64,000 nucleotides of DNA from Cardiocondyla obscurior (taxonomy: Eukaryota > Arthropoda > Insecta > Hymenoptera > Formicidae), in assembly GCF_019399895.1 (NCBI RefSeq), contig NC_091889.1, forward strand, positions 2,042,501-2,106,500. The letters are read 5' to 3'. Below are positions 11,150 to 22,314 of this stretch, in pieces. The translations under genes and the position numbers were made by a program. Below the pieces are notes generated by a model. It had not been told where the DNA came from, made no database searches, and was given only the letters and a program-made list of their open reading frames with translations. Position 1 is the stretch's first letter; the number at the start of each line of letters is the position of its first letter.

Positions 11150-11652
11150 CAAAAATATGTATAAATTTTTTTTGTATTTATTTCAAAGATAGAGAAACCT
11201 AAATGGAGAAATTGACTTGCCTTTCTAATGAATAATTCAAGATGATAGTCAAGATCAAATTAATTATGCCTTTGGGATAACCCGGGATAAACTTTAAACT
11301 TCTGGACTTCGAATTTTTTTCTGCAGTCTAATGCTCTAAAGATAACAGGCTAAATCACACGTGATCTTAATTTGACTTTTACTGATTATCAGAGGTCAAG
11401 TTTAAAAATTGGTCCAAGACGTAGCTAAACGTAAAATTTTCTGCTTTTTTCATTTCCAGAGTCAAAAATAGGGCATCCTATTGGAAAACCAACTTGACCT
11501 TTAAATGACCTTCAAGGTCATGATCAAGGTCAAATCCATTACAATTATTAGATAACCAGGGAAAAATCCTAAATCCCTGTATTTGAAATTTTTTCTTACG
11601 ATTAGTATTTTTTGTGATACGGGGGGGTCCGATACTTTTTGAACACCTTGTG
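11150..11652. repeat. Long inverted repeat, right arm (TIR-like)
   Basis: Reverse complement of 1684-2170, ending ...ccgatactttttgaacaccttg near a TA (tgta). About 75-80 percent identical by eye along the whole arm. Confidence 0.55.
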
Positions 11653-11666
11653 TAAATATTACCTCC

Positions 11667-12078
11667 TGTTTCACCGTGGTTGGTGCAAGGGGTCTGTCCT
11701 CCCGGTCTATTGGTAACTCCGCGATGTATGTACGGGAGTATTAATAAAAACACTTAAACTTCACAAATTTTTTGCTTTATTTCTTATAAGTCAGGCGTGC
11801 GTCGGAAAGCGTAACGAGTACTAGCGTGAGAATAACACGCGGACGTCGGCCGGTCGCGGGTTATATACGCGACTGTTGCTAAGGTGAAAAATGCAACAGT
11901 TCGTGGTTTTTCGGCACCTTTGGTAAATAACCGCTTTTCGGTTATTGCCTTATAAAAATACAAGGCGCCGATATATCAGCAGATTCCGAAAATCGGATAA
12001 TCTGCTGTACATCGGTTGTTAACCTGGCCCACGCTTTAATGTACAATAACTCGTTGTTGCTAAAGTCTGGTTACAACA
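11667..12078 (-). mobile_element. Solo LTR, family X copy 1
   Basis: On the minus strand the unit starts TGTTGTAACC and ends GGTGAAACA, giving TG...CA ends. Copies of the same family lie at 13097-13526 and, on the + strand, 33214-33735. Shared landmarks include the GTCGGCCGGTCGCGGGTTA block followed by tatacgcgactgttgct, the cagcagattcc block, and TA-rich sequence near the poly(A) region (+ strand ttaataaaaa). No internal retroviral genes lie between copies 1 and 2. No clear target duplication. Confidence 0.55.
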
Positions 12079-13096
12079 CTCTAAATGATTTTATTTGCTG
12101 AAAAGCGCTATCAATTCTTGGCTGGAATATAAATCATCTATCCAAATCACCAAATTTATTTTCTGATTTTGACGGATTGAAAGTTGGTAAAGAAATTATT
12201 GACTGACAAGTAAACTTACAAAAGCGTCATTCTTCGAATTTTATGAAATTTGGATATGTTATAGTACATAAAAAATTAAAGGACACGTATTTTTTTTATC
12301 TGCGGTAACTCATCTTTTGGGGGTAAAACGACCCCTCAAAGATAAAGGAGTAAAATAGAAAAATTGCGATATCTTTGAGATCAGTGAAGCGATTTAAATA
12401 ATTTTTAATATAAAAGTATCTTTCGATAGAAGACAACAATTGCCCTAAGTGTGTTGAAAAAAAAGTGAAAATTAGGAGGTAAACTACTTCTAAACTGACC
12501 TTCTTCTTGTTGTAAAAATCAGTTTTAATCTGATCAAAGTAAAATTTGACAATTTAATTGACAATTAAGTCATTTTTTTAATGTATTTCATACATGGTAA
12601 TTATTAAAAAAGTGCCTCATGCACAAAGATTGTTTGCGCCAAGCACATCTTACTACTGCACACACATTACAGGACTCGCAAAATGTCTTACAATTTTTGA
12701 AACAGAAGTCTTTACCACTTTTTTAAGTCTGTTGCGGTTGCCATTACGGTTGGCTGTTGGAAATCAACTAATCAGAACAAAGCATTTCTTTGTTAAAGAT
12801 GCAACCTACGATTTACGATCCAACGTATTGTTCAAGTTCAACCGTTCAGTTACAATCCGTAGTCTGATTACAGCTTAACGCAGAATTCTTCCGATTCCGT
12901 CTTTTTTTGATTGTTTGAATTAAGAATCGGTTCTCAAAAAAATCGAAAAACCAAGAATCGATTTAAAAAATCGCGTTTTGTATTTAAAAAATCGATTTTT
13001 TAATGAATCGAATTGGTATCAAACATCCCTACCATGTTCATTTACAGAGAGCGTCCGATAATTGTTTTTTTTTTCTCTTTTCTTTTCCAAATTAAG
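12079..13096. other. Sequence between two solo LTRs
   Basis: No gag, protease or polymerase motif is visible. A 94-residue frame at 12594-12878 (+) is unrecognised and probably not a gene. At 12900-13020 there is a degenerate simple repeat built on aaaaaatcga. Confidence 0.4.
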
Positions 13097-13526
13097 TGTT
13101 GCACCATGGTCGGTGCAAGGAGTCTGTTTTCCCGGACTGTAGATTAAACCCGCGGAAATGTACGGGAGATCTTAATAAAAAATCTGTTTCAATCGTAAAA
13201 CCTCTTCCTTTATTTCATAATTTCGTATAAGTCAGGCGTGTGACGGGCAGCATGACACGTTACGTTTGATCTTGTGACTAACCCGTGGACGTCGGCCGGT
13301 CGCGGGTTATATACGCGACTGTTGCTACGGAGAAAATACAACAGTCAGCGGTTTTCCGATACCTCCGGTAAATAACCGTTTTTAGTCATTGCTTTACTAA
13401 AAGTGCAAGACGCCGATACCTCAGCAGATTCCAAAAGTCGGATGATCAATCTGTTGGACATCGGTTGTTAACCCGGCTCACGCCTAATGTACAATGACTC
13501 CTTGTTACTGAAGTCGGGTTACAATA
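13097..13526 (-). mobile_element. Solo LTR, family X copy 2
   Basis: Minus-strand start near TGTAACCCGACTT, end GGTGCAACA. A direct copy of 11667-12078 at roughly 75 percent identity, so the two are more likely separate insertions than a pair from one recent element. Confidence 0.55.
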
Positions 13527-13756
13527 TAAAGAACAATGTTGGAATGGAATTCTTTAACCGACGAATCATACGAGATTTCATCTTTTTTTGATCACGGTTT
13601 TGTTAATTAATTTAGAAATATAATATAATGACAGTAATATAAGTATATCATACAAGTTATCTTTGAAATTAGCGACTTGAATTTAGGTACATTTCTGATA
13701 GACTAACCCCCTCACTAAATTTTAAATCGACTGCACATCCTCAGAAATGCTTCACT

Positions 13757-13820
13757 CTCAAGAGGTACGGTAGTGCCTCGCGCCAAGTATAGGCGCAGCA
13801 AGGCACTACCGTGCCTCTTA
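13757..13820. repeat. Short palindrome of the gaggtacggtagtgcctc motif
   Basis: The arms caagaggtacggtagtgcct and aaggcactaccgtgcctctt face each other across a 20 bp spacer. The same motif caps the possible element at 8645-10121. Confidence 0.6.
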
Positions 13821-13933
13821 TTATGTGAAACACCATTTGAGAAAATCTGTAGACTATCGGATTTCAACAACGGCTAAACCAATTGCTTTCTAAATAATTT
13901 CATCGTGTAGTATAGGGTCAAATTAAATGATAT

Positions 13934-14265
13934 TGTTACGCCCGGCCTGGAGAACGGCGCGATGTTTGTGTTCGGCGACGTTCGATGTGAAGAATTAAGC
14001 TTGAACATTCTGCGAGTTTTGAGTTGTCACCTGTTGCTTGGGGACAAGCTGTTGAATATTTAAATAATTGTCAGTCTGGCCCGTGGCTTTGACGGGTGTA
14101 ATTGTTCGTAAAGAGGTTACTCTAATTAAATATTCTGTTCTTTTATATCTCTCGAGTTATTTTCTTTGCGGCGTGAGCGTGTCGCGAGTGTGTGAGAGTT
14201 CGGTGCAGCGGGTATACCAAGAGTGCGGGAAGTCATTCCCTGGATCTCCGTCGCCGAGAGTAACA
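13934..14265. mobile_element. Solo LTR with 4 bp target duplication
   Basis: TGTTACGCCC...GAGAGTAACA gives perfect TGTTAC/GTAACA ends. It is flanked by ATAT on both sides (13930-13933 and 14266-14269). A 332 bp LTR with a 4 bp duplication fits a Ty3/gypsy-type solo LTR left by LTR-LTR recombination. No internal sequence remains. Confidence 0.7.
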
Positions 14266-14449
14266 ATATTATAAAAATGTTTATTTTATCGCTACGTAAT
14301 CTACAAACGGAGATATCGCGATGTAAAGTTTTCTTTCAAAAGTAAAATCAAATTCAAGATCATTATTATCATTATTATTATTATCGTCGACATAAGAAAC
14401 ATCTTTTTCGTTTTCGTGCTCTTAGATAGTGCGGATTGATTTATTGATC

Positions 14450-16522
14450 AAATTACACCATGAATGGTTTGCATCTATTGTGAATTCTTTCAAGAACGGT
14501 TTAGCGACTCCCGCAGTCTTTCTTGACATACGATCTGCCTTCGATAATGTAAATGTGAACATTCTCATAGAGAAGCTTAAGGATAAAAGAATTCTTCCGC
14601 GCACTTTGTCTTTTATTTATAATTTTATCACAAAACGCCGCGTACATTGTGGCTATGGGGACGTCGATAAAATCTGCTAAGAGTACAGAGGGCTGCCACA
14701 GGGCAGCGTACTTAGTCTGCTTCTTTACGCGTGTTACACTGAGGTTTTAGATACCCTCAACTCTAACAAATGTTTTTTAATCCAATATGCCGACGATGTG
14801 GCGATTATCGCAGTCTTATCCGACCTCCCCAGTGGCATTGCAATCTTGGAGGAGTCCCTCCAGAAAGCTTCATGCCTTCTGAGAAACCTGGTGCTTACGT
14901 TAGCCCCCGAAAAATCTAAGTTTTGTATTTTTAAGCTAAATCCGGGCGGAGCGAGATACCCTTCCTTAAAACAAAACGATTTTCCAAAGTCATTCTGTTC
15001 GCTTCCTGGGCATGGACTTTTTCTTCAAGTTAAAATAGAGCATTTATGTGGATCTTATCAGAGCATCGTGCCTTAATGCCATTGGCATTCTTGAAGCACT
15101 TAGACGCAACTGGTGGGGTGTCGACTCTCTGTTACTTTTAAGAATGTATTGCGGTCTTATTAGATCTAAGCTAGAGTACGGTGCTTTTCTGCTCCATGAT
15201 TTAAGCAAGGCGCTAAATAGCAAAATTCACAGCGTTCAATTTTGGGCTCTGCGTGTCTGTTTAAGATTCCGCAAATCGACGCCTACTAACGTTATTATGG
15301 CTGAATCCAAAGAACTCCCGTTTCAAACAAGATTCGAGTTTTTGGCTACAAATTTTTTAACAAAAGTCACCTTCCTAGATTACCATCCACTTAACAAAAT
15401 CCTTTTATCGATCGCGAACACGGACGAAATCTATCTCTCTCGCCTAGACTGTTACAATCCTCCGTTAATCCGTCTCTTTAAAGATGTACAGTACTCCACT
15501 CGCCGACTCAAGACTGAGGACAGGCCGTACGGTATCTCATTACACTTTGATATCCTTTCTGGTACCTTTGACGTTGACCTGGATACAGGAGTCTCGCTCC
15601 AAAAATTTAAAGATCCCGATCTACTTATCAATTCTCTTTACTAAAACGCGGACCTGGATACTGTCTATATCTTCACGGATGGCTCCAAGAATTCTACAGC
15701 TCACTACTCCGGATTGGCGGCTACTACCGCTGACGCATCGATTAAAAGACTGCGTAGAGCCCTCCACTTCCTTTTCTCATCATCCATAGAAGTCTGCTCT
15801 GCAATGTCGAGGAGACTCCCGACCATGTCGTATAAAGCTGTCCCCGATTTAACAAAGAAAAATTCTTGTAACTGATCCAAAACCCTTTTGCACTACATTT
15901 CTTTGGCCAGTAAACTCTATTCTCGCCTCCAAATCACCAAGCTGCTATTATCTCTTCGCGGAATTTATATCCACTATCGATTTAAGAATCTGACAGTTTA
16001 TCAAAAAACTATATTCTGCGTTATATTGTATTTATTATCCCATGCTCTCTCTTTCTTTTACTTTAGTTAAGTTAAGTCACGTCGAGATCATATTATTATG
16101 TTTGAATTCTTTATTTCTACCCGCACAGGACCTGCAAGTAGCAAACGTATTTTTTTTGTTATGTACCCTTTGGTCTAATTAAAGCGCTTGTTAAGCACCT
16201 TTTGCATTGTTCCCTTTTACTTAAGCGTATCTTATATCAACATTATTTTTGCCTGTGTAATTAGCTCATATCTTACATTTTTTCCCTCATACTTTGTACT
16301 TATTCAACCCCCGCCGTAGGGTTTTGCGTTGCATTCTCTATCTCTATCTCAAATCTTAGCGCTACTTTCTCTTCATGCCCTATCGCTATCACTCTGCACA
16401 TCCACGTCCTCTGTATCAACTCTTATGCTAGCGACCTATGGGTGCAATAGGCTAGTTCCTACACCATTTACACTTTTGTACAACCTTTATCTAATAAATT
16501 GAATTTAATTAAATTACACCAT
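14450..16522 (+). mobile_element. 5'-truncated I-type LINE with 12 bp TSD
   Basis: The element body 14462-16510 is flanked by the direct repeat AAATTACACCAT (14450-14461 and 16511-16522). This is the signature of target-primed reverse transcription. The 5' end is truncated inside the reverse transcriptase. The 3' end is the AT-rich tail taataaattgaatttaatt rather than a long poly(A), as in I-clade elements. The coding part is described separately. About 600 bp of non-coding 3' region follows it. Confidence 0.8.
14462..15830 (+). pseudogene. LINE ORF2: reverse transcriptase plus RNase H, broken
   Basis: The reading shows an RT core: AVFLDIRSAFDNV (block A aspartate), GLPQGSVLS (block B) and IQYADDVAII (catalytic YADD). 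A thumb or connection region with LEYGAFLLHD follows. Near 15650 the phrase YIFTDGSKNSTAHYSG marks an RNase H domain. RT together with RNase H and this DIRSAFDNV style points to the I superfamily rather than Jockey or R1. In-frame stops and frameshifts occur at about 14680, 15050 and 15644, so the copy is dead. The N-terminal endonuclease was never copied because of 5' truncation. Confidence 0.75.
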
Positions 16523-16904
16523 AAACAGACTCAAGAGCTGACAGTATTTTTGGAAGTGCATTAAATGTTCTACAACAGTGCCATCTATTCTGAGACGTGG
16601 CAACTAATCTCGCACGTAAATTTTGACATTTTACCATTGTATTATACACTTTTTTTAGTTTTTAATCATAATTTAAAGTACGTTATTATCTTTTTTAATT
16701 TATATTGCATGACTGTCAGGTCTTTGTTTGTGCGTCTAAGAAACGTAACCTATATAGTAAGCGAATATTTCGTACGCAAATGCAAATTTCAAAAATTTGT
16801 TTGCGTATTTTGGCTCAAACTGACCTAACAATCATAGATTAGAGTCTGTACTTCAATTTTAAAAAAGGATTTTTAATTCCATTTCGCTATTTTAACAGAT
16901 AATG
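16523..16904. other. No gene recognised
   Basis: AT-rich flank between the LINE and the next mariner. An 87-residue frame at 16565-16828 has no recognisable feature. Confidence 0.4.
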
Positions 16905-16979
16905 TACTAGGTGTATGCATATGAAACCGGTAATTTTTTGTGAAAAAAATACGTTTATTTTGCGAAAATGGTTACAGAT

Positions 16980-18018
16980 TTATTCTTCAAAGTAATCACC
17001 ATCGCTAGATACACATCGTTCCCATTTTTCAGATAATTTATGAATTCCTCGGCAAAAAAATTGTTCGTTTTTTGAAGCCATCCATTTATCGAGCCATTTT
17101 TTGACTTCTTTGTAAGAATTGAAGTGCGAATCGTTAAGTGCGTGTCCCATCGATGAAAACAAATAGTAATTGGAAGGCGCCAGGTCTGGTGAGTACGGCG
17201 GGTGGGGTAAGGGCTCCCAGCTGAACGATTGTATCAAATTTTTATTGTCTCTTGTCCCATGGGGCGATGCGTTGTCATCTTGGAAAATTATTTTGTCATG
17301 GTGAAGCTGATATTCTGGGCGTTTTTGACGAATGACGCGGTTTAAATAGATCAGTTGTTGATGGTAGCGGGCACCAGTAACTGTTTCACCTGGTTTTAAG
17401 AAGTCGTACCAAATCACACCACGCTGATTCCAGAAAATACAGAGCATGGCTTTTCAGCTGAAGCAATCCCGCCTTGATGTTGATTGTGGCCGTTGGCCTT
17501 GGCTCTAATAGGATTTTTTCCGTTTGAGATTGTTGAAATAGATCCACTTTTCATCACCAGTGATGATTCGATGCAGAAAACTTGTTCTATTTTGCCTGGC
17601 GAGCAGCAATTCACAAGTGTTTCTTCGGTTTTCTTTTTGTCTTTCAGTCAGTTCATGTGGCACCCATCTACCGATCTTTAAAATTTTTCCCGTTGCTCTC
17701 AAACGACAACAAACTGTTGATTGGTCAACATTTAATTGTTCTGCGAGCTGTTCTTGCGTTTGACCATCATCTTTGTTCAATAATGCTTGCAATTCAGTAT
17801 CTTCAAATTTTTTTAGTGGTTTTCCACGTTCTTTGTTCCTTACATCAAAATCACCACTTTTAAATCAATTAAACCACTTATTGCACTGTGTGCGACCAAG
17901 AGCATGCTTGCCGTATGCTTCAACAAGCATTCGATGCGATTCAGATGCGTTTTTTTAAATGGAAACAGACAATCAATGCTTCCTGCAAATGTGTATTTTC
18001 AGGCACGAAAGTCGACAT
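16980..18018 (-). pseudogene. Mariner transposase (degenerate)
   Basis: Reads nearly the full length of a mariner transposase. The start is MSTFVPENTHLQEAL, then a helix-turn-helix region (QTQEQLAEQLNVDQSTVC), the WVPHEL motif, first catalytic block TGDEKWIYF, second block FQDDNASPH, third block YSPDLAPSNYYLF, and C-terminus GDYFEE. The usual third residue, Asp of APSD, is Asn here. Frameshifts near 17800-17870, a stop after KRKKSY (17505) and further stops break the frame. In the family the protein cuts and pastes the element at TA sites; this copy cannot. Confidence 0.85.
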
Positions 18019-18178
18019 TTTCAGCACAGTTAAAAAATCCGTGGTTGTTTACAACTTGAAATGATATTAACTGAATATTGTTGAGAGATGTTTGAATTAA
18101 CAACTTACACAATTGGTACGCTTTGAACGCTCATACTTATTCGGCTAGCGACCGCTAGATCTCATTACCGGTTTCGTA

Positions 18179-18573
18179 TGTATAGGAATGCGCCTATGCA
18201 TGTAATTCCGCGCCTATTTTCGGACCTGCGCTAACGGTCCAGCGTCTCCGCGCCTCTGCGCCGTCTCTCCTCACGCGCATCGCGAAAAACATGCGAGCTT
18301 ACATTTTTCCCTTCAACGCTTTAGATATTTCTCTCTTGAGAAAACGAGTAGGGAAAAAAACGAGTGAGAGTCTGACAACACATACCGTCAGACACCTTAG
18401 TTTCCGGCAAGCGATATTTATTTCTCGGCAGTTAACGAGACGAACTCTTGTAACCATCTAAGTTAATTAAAGTTTAAATTGAATGAGTTAATTGTTAAAT
18501 TGTAATTGGCCCTAAATTATCGACGAGACCAGCGTATCGGCGGATAATCCATAGGGCACCTTGATCATCTCCA
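18179..18573. repeat. GC-richer insertion inside mariner TIR
   Basis: About 395 bp between the two halves of the mariner right TIR. It begins near gtatgtataggaatgcgcc and ends near cataggg...cttgatcatctcc, with a weak inverted relation between gcctat and atagggc. The family is unknown. No protein-coding signal. Confidence 0.4.
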
Positions 18574-18953
18574 CATATGCATACACCTAGTATAATACGA
18601 ATAAGTGGTAAGACAAAAAAATTCAGCTTTTTCTTAAATTGATTACTGTAAAACAATTAAAAGGATAAATTTAAATAATTTTGTCATTATTTATTTCTAT
18701 AGTTTAGAAGTTCAAAAATCAATGCAAGAAAACTTTTGTATTAAATATTTGTTTGTTTTAAAATCCTAAATTTGTATTTTAAATTTGTCCATTTAACCTG
18801 AAAATAACCGGTATAATAAAATAAATAAATGTATTAATTTATGTTATTATTTGTAGGATTTTTGAAATGTAAACAAAGATATGTGGTACTAACATCAAAT
18901 AGTATCAATATTTATATGTCAAAGGTCGTAACTGAGTATATCAACAAAACAGT

Positions 18954-19148
18954 ATGAACATGAAACTTGTTTGCTTCATATTTATACTTGCTTTAGAATC
19001 GCTGGAGGCAAAATCTAAATTGGAAGACTTGACATCACCTTGGAAAGAAATTGTTAATTATTTGCTTCCTGAAAACCCTAGCATAGTGAGAGTAAGGAAT
19101 CTAAATGAAGTTAAAACAGAAATAAATAATGTAACTACATTAGATTTT
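18954..19148 (+). CDS. Lipase gene, exon 1 (signal peptide)
   Basis: ATG at 18954 opens a 65-codon exon. The first 20 residues (MNMKLVCFIFILALESLEAK) form a typical secretion signal. A lysosomal/gastric-lipase-like prosegment follows (LTSPWKEIVNYLLPENP). The exon ends LDF at a canonical donor (GTAAGT, 19149-19154) in phase 0. This phase fits the phase-0 acceptor at 27584. In insects this family (acid or 'lipase 3-like' lipases) hydrolyses neutral lipids in gut, fat body or secretions. Assignment to the same gene as 27585-27786 is inferred from strand, phase and family. Upstream AT-rich DNA may hold the promoter, but no clear TATA box is visible. Confidence 0.6.
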
Positions 19149-19382
19149 GTAAGTATAGCGCATAAAATTGTTTCTTATTATTTTTTGTTGTATATTAATA
19201 ATATATTTAAAACAATAATCTTATTACGTTAAACCCCAGATTGTTGTAAGGAGATTCTAAAGCCGTCGGCAAACAACATCGGTATGACAGCAAGAAAAAT
19301 CAGAATTATAAGTTAAAAGATATGCTAAGAATTCTATCGTTGTTACTTACAAAGTATTTGTTCTTTTTTAATTGACATAACC

Positions 19383-19513
19383 GTCCTCTCGCTCCTTTTG
19401 GCGTTCCGAGTCTCACGTACGCGATCCGCGGTGAGGCCTCACGTACACAACCCCATCTCACGCGCGGTAACCGCCGTCGCCGCAGTGAGACAGGCCATTA
19501 TTGTCGGTCACTG
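19383..19513. repeat. Half copy of the 28489-29212 palindromic MITE
   Basis: Nearly the same as one arm of the palindrome at 28489-29212. It includes cgcgatccgcggtgaggcct, gccgccgtcgccgcagtg and the terminus ggtcactg followed by TA (19514-19515). The opposite arm and the loop are missing. It abuts the 3' end of the gypsy element. Confidence 0.65.
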
Positions 19514-19719
19514 TACATGAAAATAATTGAATACGCGAACGAAATTAAATTGACATTGACTCTATACAATGCTAATATAATTTTTAAAACTATTCCTTAA
19601 AGAAAAACAAAATTAAAAAATTAAAGATATGTGCTTAAACTCTAATCGAAAATAACGTGTACTAAATATTTGAGATCAAACATTAAAGATAACTAAGATT
19701 ACGTTAACTTGAATTGTAC

Positions 19720-21195
19720 TTTCTTTTTGTTTTTAATACTAGGATATTTACGTAACTGTTGATTTCTTTCATCTTCTGTGCGTTCTGATATGTTTGAATC
19801 TTGACTAGTCGAAGGTCTATTCTCGTTGTTCTAAATATCACTGCTTGGTAGATGAGCTGGTTTCAGTCTTTCTACCGTTATATTGCTTGCAAGTCCATTA
19901 AGATTGACAGTAAATACTCTGTCGCTTATCCTGTTGATTACACGGTGAGGTTCTGAATATGGGCTGTCCAACGTTTCCTTTTTGGTGTTTTCTTATCGTA
20001 CAAAAACGTGTGACCATGTATATAGTTCCTTTGCGTAGAATACCTTCTTCTGACCGTGTCTAATAATTTGTGCTGGTTTAAGTGCTCTCATAGATTCTCA
20101 AAAGTCTTCCAAAAAGAAATTGGGATCACTCGGAGTTTCTTCGTGTGTGAAAAATTCTCTAGGAATTCTTAAAGTTGTTCCGTACAGATATTCCGCAGGT
20201 GATGCTTTTAGATCTTCCTTGTAACATGATCTAAGACCTTGTAGTACCGTGGGAAGAGAGTCAATCCACCTCCGGTTTTGATGACACTTAATGGCTGTCT
20301 TCAATGTTCTATGCCACCTTTCGATGACTCCATTCGAGGCTGGATGATAAGCCGTCGTTCGCACTCGTTTCCCTCCGATTAATCGTACTAAAGCGGTGAA
20401 CAACCTACTTTCTAATTCAGATTCTTGGTCTGTTGTTACCAGCTTAAGTGTTCCAAATCTTGCTATCCAATGAATGAAGAAAGCTCTAGCTACTGTTTCC
20501 GCCGTGTGATTCTTGATGGGAATTGCTTCAGGCCACTTTGAGAAGCGGTCGATCATCGTAAAGCAATGTGTGTAACCGTCGCATGAGGTAAGAGGTCCAA
20601 TCAGGTCGATATGTATATGATCAAAACGTGCGTCTGTTTCGGAGAAGTTGGCCAGTTTGATATGCGTGTGATGACTGACCTTAGAGCGTTGACATGACAA
20701 ACATCTCTTGGCCCAATCTCTGATGTCTTTTCTCATTGATGACCATACGTATCGTTGACTGATCAATTTGATGGTCGTCCTACCACTGGGATGATTCAAT
20801 TCGTGAAAGATGTTAAAAATCTTCATCCAAAATGCATCTGGAATGAACGGTCGGATGTCGCTGTCTGAAACATCACAGTAGACTGCTTGATGGTCTAGTT
20901 CAAACATTAATTTTTGTAATTTTAGCGAGGTTTGGTTGTTTTTCAGCAATTCCATCAGTTCTTCATCTGCTAATTGCGCTTTTGACAACTCTTCGAAGTC
21001 TATAACTAAAGGCAAACGTAGAGCGTTTAATCTCGACATTGCGTTGGCTACTATGTTTTCTTTTCCTTGGATATATTCTATTTTTGTTGTAAATTGTCCG
21101 ATAAAATTCAATTGACGCAGATTCTTGGAAGAAGCTTTATCTGACCTTTGTTTAAAAGCATACGTCAAAGGTTTATGGTCAGTTCTAATTGACAC
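19720..21195 (-). pseudogene. Gypsy 1 pol: RNase H end and integrase
   Basis: Starts within RNase H (SIRTDHKPLTYAFKQRS). The integrase HHCC zinc region follows (HELNHPSGRT, then CLSCQ), then the catalytic core with IHIDLIGPLTS (D), LVTTDQESELE (D) and NGVIERWHRTLK (E). The first 365 residues are open; a stop follows LEDF at 20098. Beyond it the frame continues recognisably as the integrase C-terminal region (RVFTVNLNGLASNITVERL) to about 19723, with further stops. It inserts the element's cDNA into chromosomes; this copy is inactive. Confidence 0.8.
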
Positions 21196-22290
21196 ATTAG
21201 GATTTTCCTCTAGCCAAAATCTAAAAAATTTAATGGCGTGATAAATAGCTGTTACCTCCCTATCGTACGTACTGTAATTACTTTGCGTAGAAGAGAATTT
21301 TTTAGAAAAGAAACCTAACGGTTCTCAGGTTACTTTGTCGACGGATTGCTCCAGTACTGCTCCCATAGCAGTTCCTGATGTGTCTGTCGTTAACCGTAGT
21401 TGAGCGTTTGGTGCAGGGTGTGCTAATAATGTTGCGTTACACAGATCCTGTTTGGTTTTCTCAAACGTTTTGATTATTTCGTCTGTCTATTGTATCACTC
21501 GTTTGTCGTTTTTCTTCGAGTTCTTTAAAAATCCGTTTAACGGAGCTTGTGTGGCTGCTGCGTTCCTCAGGTAGCGTCTATAAAAATTTACAGCTCCCAA
21601 GAATCGGTGTAGCTCCTGTACATTTTCTGGACGTTTGAATTCCTGTAGAGCTTTAACCTTGTCTGGCAAAGGTGCGGCTCTTGCTTTAGAGGTTTTGTAT
21701 CCTAAAAAGTTCACAGATTCAGTGCGAAAAACGCACTTATCTACGTTAATGCCCAACCCATGCTTTTTGAGTCTGCTAAGGATAATTTTTAAATGCTTAC
21801 TGTGTTCTTCGGGTGTAGAGGAAACGATTAATAAATCGTCGATATACGCGTAAACGAACTCCAAGCCTGCAGTCACCTGATTTATAAACCGTTGAAATGA
21901 CTGGGCTGCATTTTGAAGACTAAACGGCATTACCAGAAACTCGAAAAGCCCGAATGGTGTTGTAACTGCCGTCTTGGGAATATCGTCCTCTGCCATTGGT
22001 ATTTGATGGTAAACTCGTGTTAAATCTATAGTGAAAAATATAGTTTTATTGTGTAATATTGACGTGCAGTCTTGAATATGGGCGATGGGGTATCTGTCCG
22101 GAAGAGTCTGTTGATTTAGACGACGATAATCGCCGCATGGGCGCCAATCTCCATTCTTTTTCTTCACCAGATGTAGCGGGTTGGCCCATGAACTTTTGGA
22201 AGGTCAACAGAAACCCTGTTCCATCATATATTGAAATTCTATCTTGGCAGCGCGTAACTTGTCTGGACATAGGCGTCTTGGTTTTTCGAA
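21196..22290 (-). pseudogene. Gypsy 1 pol: reverse transcriptase
   Basis: The 226-residue block at 21487-22167 holds the RT fingers and palm. It has KKKNGDWRPCGDYRRLN, FFTIDLTRVYHQIP (first catalytic Asp), FGLFEFLVMPFSLQNAAQ and YAYIDDLLIVSS (YIDD active site), then the thumb phrase HRFLGAVNFYRRYL. The N-terminal edge is shifted out of frame near 22170-22270. The link to RNase H (21196-21486) carries stops. Dead copy. Confidence 0.8.
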
Positions 22291-22314
22291 AACTAGTTGC
22301 TCATGCGTTTTAAT

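Larger units (their letters stand above)
16907..18590 (-). mobile_element. Mariner element, right TIR split by insertion
   Basis: The ends are CTAGGTGTATGCATATG on both sides, flanked by TA (16905-16906 and 18591-18592). The left TIR continues into aaaccggta. On the right the matching inner part, taccggtttc, sits at about 18168-18178, about 395 bp away from the outer part at 18574-18590. A foreign GC-rich sequence has therefore landed within the right TIR. The transposase gene lies on the minus strand. Confidence 0.75.
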
